From Pseudisothecium myosuroides (lineage: Eukaryota; Streptophyta; Bryopsida; Hypnales; Lembophyllaceae): a stretch of DNA of 64,000 nt. Below are positions 56,736-64,000 of the stretch, piece by piece. The notes under the pieces were generated by a model that saw only the letters and a list, made by a program, of their open reading frames with translations, was not told the DNA's origin and searched no databases. Each line of letters begins with the position of its first letter. The stretch's first letter is position 1. Where the stretch lies: assembly GCA_951799445.1 (NCBI GenBank), contig OX637287.1, positions 41,755,724-41,819,723 of the forward strand, in the 5' to 3' direction. The translations under genes were made by a program, and so were the position numbers.

Positions 56736-59574
56736 AGGCATGCTGCGAGATGATGTCATTGTAATTAGCGGCTTGTAGCAGTTCAGAAACATAGTGCATT
56801 GCATGTGCAGAAGACTTACTACCTCAATTTTTGAATTCTAGAGGGACATGACTCACTGCTTCAGCAGGAACATTTTCTAATATCCGGATTATACTTTTTT
56901 CTCTTATTGTGTACACTATCTTTTCAGTACATTGGTTCTTATTGTCCAGACTTCAATCAATGTAGTTACAGCATTTCTTTACTAAATCACAGCTTCATTG
57001 AAGTAGTATATAGCATAAGAATGCCATGATATGTAGCATGAGAATACCAACTATTATGTTGCTTCAGCAATGGCAGAGAATTATTCACACGTTGAATGCA
57101 GAATTACCTCAGATGTAACTAACTGAATTTAGGCGGTACAGAGGCGGAAGGGACTAAGTACGCATGGGTTCAGACATAGGATTGGGTGGTCATAGGTAGT
57201 GCTTTGCCGCAGCTCCTGTCTTGAGTGCTGCCGCTTGTGCCCAATTGGGTTCAGTATAGTACCAGGCAACTATAAATTGTCCATCCTTTTCTCCCAAGTA
57301 AGATGCCGTTCAAAGAATTTTGCGGAACATAAGATACAATTGTCTTTTTTAGTCAATCTCAATCAAGCATCCCAAATCTTAGGCAATCCCAAAGCATCCC
57401 AATCCCAATGAAGCATCCCAAAGCACTCCTATCTTATGCAATCCCAGTCAAGCATACCAAACTTCGGTTTCAAAACAGCAAAACTCCATTTTGGGTGAAT
57501 TTCTTTATTTAATTTTCATAGTTCAGCATGATATTCATTGAAAAACATTGGTGATAAATTTCTTTAATTTGATTGTGGAATATGTAGGAAACATCCATAT
57601 GCAAATTTTCCTTTAACAAGCATCTCCAAAATAGTTCCACAATTCCTTCTATAGAGATTTCAATATTAAGGTGACAATGCCCAAATTTTGTAAAATCAAT
57701 AATTCTTTATTATAAGTACAAATTCTTTGAGGAGCAAAATACTTGGGAGAATAGAATAGACAAATGAGAGTTGCACAGTAATGTACAGTACCCTCTAGAA
57801 AGTAAGGTGACCCCAATTTCAACTTCAAAGAATGTCTGTCAAAATTTGATCTTTTTAGCCATATCTTTCAAAACTAACCTATTCAAAGCTTGTGGGTTTA
57901 GGCAATCTTAATGAACTTGCCAAATTTCGGAATTCTAATTATTTCTAAGTTGTAGTTATATTTTAGTAATTGATCATTGCATTGATAACTACTTCTATAA
58001 CTTTGAGCATGATTCCGCACTGAATTAGCCAAATCCCAATTATGATCTATTTTCCCTTGATGCATAAATTCTTTATTAGTGACACTTCCACATTAAATTT
58101 CCCGTAGTGTAAATATTTTCCTAGGTAAAGAGGGCGGTAATGGCTTTTTTCCCCTAAAAGTCATACGCACACATTCATTTTTCTTAAATTTTTGCACAAT
58201 AAAATTTAAAAATTTCCTCACCAATATTTTCAATCAATTATTTGTATCACAATGAAAAATTCGCCCTCCCTTCTTATCAAAAATAAAAATTTTGTTTTCT
58301 AAAATTGAAGTTTTGCATGTTGATTAAGATTGCCTGATGATCCATAAATTTAATAAGTTAGTTTTGAAAGTTAAATCTAAAAAGGTCATATTTTGACATA
58401 TATTCTTTGAAGTTGGAGTTGGAGTTTCCTTACTTTGTAAAGGGCTCTATACTCCAAGGTGGACAAGCAAGGTAGAATGAGAGTTAGTTCCGCAAGCCTT
58501 TAACCCTTAAAAGTACTTGGTCAACCCTAAGTTCTTTGTAAATTTCAAGGGTAGGTCAATTTTGTATTACCATTCTAGAAGCACATTATGCATATTGCTG
58601 ACATTTTAGATTTTTTTTAGGACCTTTTTTTGCCTCTATAAAATTCGAGGGCTTTTGGGAAGTTGTTTTCAATCTTTTCCAATTTTGGGGTGGCTTCAAA
58701 CATTCTTAAAGTTAATGTATGTTCTTGTTTTATGCGTGGTGTATTTTGTAGTTGATGGTGTAGTTTTACAACATTGTATTCTTCCTTCTTTCTGTGAATT
58801 TTCTATTCTTCTTTCATATGTTGTGTTGTTGTTGTTGATTTTTGTATTTGCCTATGTCCATTTCATTTTATTTTTTTAGGTTAACAAAGTAAGGGTCTCC
58901 CGCAAATTGCCCCTAGTACTTTACAATTGTAAGTAATTCTATGGAGGCACATTGCCAAAATTTAATTGCCTCTTGCTTCAGTTTTTTATTAGGACACATG
59001 ATAAATAGGATACTATAATATTCATTTTTGCTCATTTATACTTCATCCATTCATTTTCAATATATGGCGCATGGAGTCAATGAAATATGCCAAAATATTA
59101 TAATTTTATTCTTAAGCAATAAATCCTTTCCTGCCAATGTACACATACTACCAATATGTCTCAAAATGAACTGTCTATGCTCTCTAGTAGGAAATGATGG
59201 TTGGTGTACCATGGATTTATTTATGAAATGATAGAAATATATATTATTTACTTAATTATTTTTTCATGCTATATTTTAAAATAGTACATCTCTAATTAAT
59301 ATATTTATTCACATAGAATAAGATTTCTAATAGTTTCTTAACTTGTGGCTCAAAATTTTATGACGGGTTTCATTTTTTAGTAACTAATAGGTCTATAGCA
59401 TAAGAGAAGTTTACATTTCAAGGTCAGAATAGATCAATTATTTTCACGTGTTACCATAGTGCTTGGTTTTGGGGATATCACTTACAGCTTCTCAGAATGT
59501 ATTCTACAATTTCTGGAAGCACGTAGAAGTTTTCGTCTTAGATAGAAGCACATAGAAGTTTCCCATTTTTTTTT
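56736..59574. other. AT-rich intergenic
   Basis: Holds two further TGCTTCAGCA words (56857, 57060) near copy 2 and a run of 'gcttgt' repeats at 56370-56400, then a small array of 'aagcatcccaa' words at 57363-57425. No gene is supported. Confidence 0.4.
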
Positions 59575-59790
59575 ATTGTTTCACACCCTTTTTTTTTGGT
59601 GAAGATACTTTGGTTGGTGTAAAATTTTGTTTTGTTTTTTACACCCTATTTTTTTTGGGAAGACACGTTGGTTGGTGTCAATTTTTATTGTTTCACACCT
59701 TATTTTTTTGGGTTAAGACATTGTGGTTGGTCCTAAATTTTGTAAATTTTTTTACACCCTATTTTTTCTTATTAAGACACTTTGTTCTTT
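59575..59790. repeat. Degenerate tandem repeat of about 60 bp
   Basis: Four units carry 'tttacaccctattttttt', then 'aagacac' and 'ttggttggt'. They are open in one frame for about 110 codons only because stops are rare in the unit. No gene is called. Confidence 0.7.
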
Positions 59791-59959
59791 ATTTAGGCCA
59801 CACATGTGTATTCAAAATTCACCATAGTCATATCTACGGGGTTAAGAGGAGTTACCGGTTACTGGTTCCAAAAAAACTGGCTTTTATAGAAATGGATAAC
59901 CCTACAAATCAAAAACAAATCATCCTACCTAGTACCAGATGGTAGTAGAAAAAAATTAT

Positions 59960-60465
59960 CTGGCTAAAAAATGGCAACAAATTGTGAAGTTTTTTGCCAT
60001 GAAACTTTCCCTAAAAAGAAGTCTTTGATGAAATCACCATGTTGTGGATGAAAATAGAATTATGAACATGTGATACAGAAGGCTCTTTTGGGACTTTTTG
60101 GTGCCATATTGCACCAGAGAAAAGTATTTTGGCTAAAAAATGATAAAATTTGTGAACTTTTTCATTAAAAAACTTTGAATTAAAAAAAAAATCTTGAATG
60201 AAATAACTAGATTGTGGATGAAAACATAATTATAGACATGTGCCATACGTGCTAATGTGATATTTTCTATCCAATATGATTTTGAAATTTGGAGAACTAC
60301 TACAACATTTTATATTGCCACTGGCACTTTATAAAAAATGAGACAAAGAAGCACTGCTGATATGTATTAATGTGATATTTTCTATCCAGTATGTAGATGA
60401 ATGTTGAAATTTGGAGCACCACTTAAAAATTTTATATTGCCACTTTGGCACTTCATATAAAATGA
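59960..60465. repeat. Two adjacent degenerate duplications
   Basis: Segment 59960-60080 ('ggctaaaaaatgg', 'tgtggatgaaaa') is repeated at 60128-60245. Segment 60255-60345 ('aatgtgatattttctatcca', 'tatattgccactggcacttt') is repeated at 60370-60465. No coding potential. Confidence 0.7.
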
Positions 60466-61253
60466 AAAAAAACACGTGGTGCCAAACATACTCACTTGAG
60501 CTTTCTCATGCGCCGATGTTGTTTCTTTTGCTGCCGCCAGGAGTGTTTCAATTTTCATCCGAGAGTCGGTTTCTTCCAGCAAGGTTTAGTAGAGATACGC
60601 TTCAGCACACACTATCCCTCCTTCGTGCACACAACCCTGTCGGCATGCACATTGGCTTGCTGCAGCCCTAGGGATTGTCCATATTATATGGCATCATACT
60701 TCAGCATGTATGTATGATTGGTTTGTCTGTGCTGGTGTGCACTTCAGTGGCCAGTTGGGGATTTTATGTCATTCTAAAATCTGAAGTGCTAGAATATGTA
60801 CATAATTTAGTTTGGATTCCTTGATGACATGCTAAGCACATTGGTCAATATGGTGCTTCAATGTCATGGTCTCAAATGAAATTAAGCCAGATTCCGTGAG
60901 CTAAAGCATATTAGATTTCATCACTACAGCAACTGGAGCGTCCCACAATCCGTTAGCAAATGTCACTGTCGATGTACACCTGCTGCACATGATCATTTCC
61001 TTGCACCCTCTTGGTGGTGGTTGTGTCTTTCAAAGCACGGTTGCTATTTTTAATTCTAAAAGTCAGGGCACTTGGTCCTCCCGCAAGTACAACATCGTGG
61101 ATCCCCACTAACTTCTTATGAGATTAGTTGGCGGACGCAATCAGCTGATCTCCCGTCCTGCCTTCAGGTTATCTTGCTTTGACCGCAAAGTTGATTGAAG
61201 CACTGGGCCCTCCTCCATTACGTCTCCCTTTACTAGAATCCTTCACCTAAAAC
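60466..61253. other. 5' flank of copy 3
   Basis: Contains variants of the TGCTTCAGCA word (60598 with CG at the start; 60697 with TA) and sequence that becomes more GC-rich toward the ATG at 61254. A leader exon is likely, but splice sites could not be fixed. Confidence 0.35.
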
Positions 61254-63428
61254 ATGGCGCGGGACAGCAAGACGATGGGGGCACTTCGTGAGTCTAGTGC
61301 TGAGGTATCCACTAGCTTTGATGGAGCCGCGGACTCGTGCGACAGCGCGGACCAAGACGAGCTCACACCAACCAACCTCACCGTATGGAGGGAAGCTTTC
61401 AACTTTAGGAGCTTTCTACCGCAGATACGAAAAGAAATGACGCGGCGTGCGCCATTCCTCATTGGAAGCGAGCAGGCACAGTATACCCGCTCGTTTTTTG
61501 CGGAGGTAGGAGGCCTATGCAACGAAGGGATTCCATTTAGGAAGCTGAAAAACGACCACGAAATCACCCTTCAGGAGCTCGCCCGCAAATATCCGCTCAA
61601 TCGCAAGAGGAACTGACACCTGATGAGGCTTATAGAGAACATTGTCAGCGTCTGGAACGTGCAGCGTATGCATCAGAAGGTGTATGGCGGATCCGGCCCA
61701 GATAATGGCGAGTATGGGACGGCTTTTCTTCGTGGAGTGGAGCTAGAGTTCCGGCACAAGAAGAAGGTCAATTGGGCCGAAGGGGCCGTAGAGCTCGCTT
61801 CGCAGCGCATGAAGAATTCAGGACAGAATCCACAGAAGATGACACCACCATGCATATGCCAGCAGATTCAAGGGCTGCTGGACCTTTTTGAACATCTTCT
61901 TGGTCGTGCGCTGATGGCTCATGCAGCGGCTGTCGCGCAACTGCGGGCAGCGAAGCTGATCGTGAGCAAAGAAGCACAGATAGATCGGGAGTTCAACGGT
62001 GTTCTTCGTCCCCATCAAGCTCCGATGCAACTGTCCAGCGCAGCTTCTAAATTGTTAGCTTCACCGTTGGTTGACATCCCCTTGCAACAGATTACAATGC
62101 CGCGGCAAGCCAGGTCTGCGAAAGCAAACGCTAGAGGTCAGCAGAAGGAGGGGTCCAGAGTAGCATGCCTACTACGCAAAAAACAGGGAGCCGAGTTGGA
62201 GCACGGTAAGGTTATCATTGCGTTGGAGCACGCACAGGTGGACTTGAGTGACAAGCAAGAGCGGAGGCACGAACTTGCGCGTGCAGAGTAGGCTCTTTGG
62301 GACGAATTTGCAATGCTGCAATCCGCAAAGAAGGAGGGCTGTCGTGATGCCACCGCAAGAGTCATGCTGGACACCAAGGTGCATGCTTTGATGCTCGAGT
62401 GCGGGAAGGCTAGCGAAGCTGTTGAAAAGAACCAGGCGACATTGATAGAGAAGACCAAGGAAGTGGAGGTGCTGCAACAGAAGGTTGTTACGTTGCAAGC
62501 TCAGATTCAGGACATGGATTGCCAGATCGATATCATCATCATTGAGGAGAGCTGCGTTCGCCCGCAGCAGTTTTTCACGTCTTTCCCCACTGTGCCAACC
62601 TCCATGACCCCATTGAAACAAGAACTCCCGTGTGGACTATGCGGTCGCTTTTGGGCAGAGATGGCGTTGGCAAATCTCCCTTGTGGCTGCTTGTTTCACC
62701 CTTATTGTATGTTCAAAATTGTACTCCGGAAGAATCCACATTGTCCCAATTGTGATCTCGTTCCAGGAGGCGTTTGGATGGGGCAGTGGGGCCTAGTCAC
62801 AAACAACGCGAGTATGCAGGCCAGTATAGAAGCGTGGCATGTAGCAATGGACGCCGAAGGATGTGCACCACCACTCTCTCTTGAGGACGCACAGGCCAGA
62901 ATTCGAGAAATTTCCATACTTGCTGCCGCACACTCTGAGACCGGATGGTCTACGCGGAAGCGCAGTGCCATAGACAGTGAGTGCGAAGAAGGAGGTGGCC
63001 CTGCGAAACTTGCTCGCGCCAATGTGACGAATTCTCCGACAATTCTCACAGACAAGATGGAGGGTCGGTATGAAGCCCCTCATGTCTCTAGGAATGTGGT
63101 AGAGAATTGGGACGCCGGCATCCACCTACTTGCCATTGTAGATGACGAGGCCATTCCAAGCTTCCGCGTGGATCTAGGCAGCACTGGAATAGCGATTGTA
63201 TTGAACTCGACAGGTGTGCACGACGAACTTGACATGGAGCTCATGCAGATCGCAAAAGATGCGGCCGCAGAGGTTGAAGAGCGGGAGGCAGCTGAGGAGC
63301 AGGAGGATGATTCCCACAAGTCCGCGGAAGCAAATGCGACAGTTGTAGACTTTGTTGTAGCATCTTTTGTTGACGCCACTGACGCTGTTGCAAGCATTGC
63401 ACGCGAGGGTGGCCACGAGCAGGAGTAG
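61254..63428 (+). pseudogene. RING-variant/coiled-coil family copy 3, single frame with two internal stops
   Basis: From ATG 61254 (AACATGGC context) to TAG 63428 one frame of 725 codons contains TGA at 61614 (codon 121) and TAG at 62289 (codon 346) and no frameshift. Order: acidic N terminus, family module (TRRAPFLIGSEQAQYTRSFF, GGLCNEGIPFRKL), VYGGSGPDNGEYG, VNWAEGAVEL, KMTPPCICQQIQGLLDLF, coiled coil. An altered RING follows, with Cys460, 463, 477, 479, His482, Cys485, 497, 500 and the same spacing as copy 1. Then come GVWMGQWG, a basic patch (TRKRSAIDSECEEGG) and a Glu-rich tail. At the TGA, copy 1 has Arg encoded by CGA, so a CpG C-to-T change is the simplest origin. Two sizeable open segments persist after the stops, so decay is recent or the stops are bypassed. 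Confidence 0.65.
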
Positions 63429-64000
63429 AACACTGAGCAGCATGAGGTTATCTTAGTACAACAAAATTGCTGTGGATTTGGGTTTTCACGAAGTGTTCCT
63501 GAACTGTGTCATTTCATTTCACACCCGAATAATATATAGTGGCAGAGCAGCAATAGTCAAAGGTGGCACATATAGTATTGTACTTCTACAGCTATACCGT
63601 ATGCTCCCCTACATCTTTTTTCCACCATAGTTATACTGTATGGCTACCATTTTGAATAATGAATGCTTAAAATTTGTGAATTCCGCTTTTTGGATGAAGT
63701 AAAGTTAAATTATTTTTCACAGGCTTCTACTAACATGAACCCTTAACCCTATTCTCGCCCAGGTTTGTTATAATAGTATGATGGAATGTGTAGTAGGATG
63801 TTTAATCGTATGATGGAATGCGGCAGCAAGCCTGTGTGTGGTAAAGTCTGAGATGTGGTTGACTTCCAGCACGAGCTCACTCGTAAGTCGTTAGGGTTGG
63901 TGGCCCAAGTCGATGAGCTTCAGCAGATGTGATACCCTGTCCAACTATCTTTACCTGTGCACCGTGACCATTGTGTCATAGCATGTGCTATCGAAGGCAA
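63429..64000. other. 3' flank of copy 3, nothing recognised
   Basis: AT-rich, with an AGCTTCAGCA variant at 63916. No gene is supported before the window edge. Confidence 0.35.

Noticed and set aside
58655..59945. Hydrophobic plus-strand frames resembling membrane proteins
   Set aside because: They are T-rich low-complexity sequence, partly inside the ~60-bp tandem repeat. The Phe/Leu/Val content follows from base composition.

Overview
This is a plant nuclear window. The evidence is GT-AG introns with pyrimidine-rich acceptors, AT-rich intergenic DNA, CACTA, PIF/Harbinger and Emigrant-like DNA transposons, and plant-type genes: a tryptophan-aminotransferase-related/alliinase-fold enzyme, a PX-PH phospholipase D zeta and an AP2-like protein. 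The unusual exon structures (a PLD zeta with one coding intron) and the divergent AP2 protein make me favour a non-seed land plant (lycophyte, fern or bryophyte). That placement is inference with low confidence. I saw no tRNA, rRNA or CRISPR.

Layout. 1-7.3 kb is repeat-rich: a large imperfect inverted repeat, then a frameshifted Transposase_24-like reading frame that probably belongs to a decayed CACTA element. 9.1-9.6 kb holds a small two-exon gene of unknown function. 11.7-13.4 kb holds exons of a broken succinate-semialdehyde dehydrogenase gene on the minus strand, with a roughly 1 kb TIR element in one intron. 14.7-15.4 kb has a divergent AP2-domain gene (minus) with 59-bp repeats upstream. 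19.8-22.2 kb is a complete non-autonomous CACTA element with a perfect 15-bp TIR and a TCA target duplication. 25.0-28.8 kb carries an apparently intact five-exon TAR/alliinase gene (476 aa). 29-39.8 kb is gene-poor, AT-rich and full of MITEs, ending in a satellite trimer with nested insertions.

39.8-46.2 kb is an intact PLD zeta gene with a long leader intron and only one coding intron (1155 aa). About 0.9 kb downstream is a three-exon gene for a BAH-like protein, whose reading frame depends on removing a 39-nt intron. From 49.4 kb to the end lie three dispersed paralogs of a family I cannot name (49.4-51.5 minus, 55.1-56.7 plus, 61.3-63.4 plus). They share an N-terminal conserved module and a central helical/coiled-coil region; two also have an altered RING finger with Cys in place of the usual fourth-ligand His.

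The most unusual signal is in this family. Copies 1 and 3 keep one reading frame over about 2.1 kb, yet each is interrupted only by TGA and TAG codons. These are what CGA and CAG become when methylated cytosine is deaminated. Either this is a silenced, decaying gene or transposon family, or the stops are bypassed at the RNA level. I list the copies as pseudogenes but treat the pattern as the main open question.
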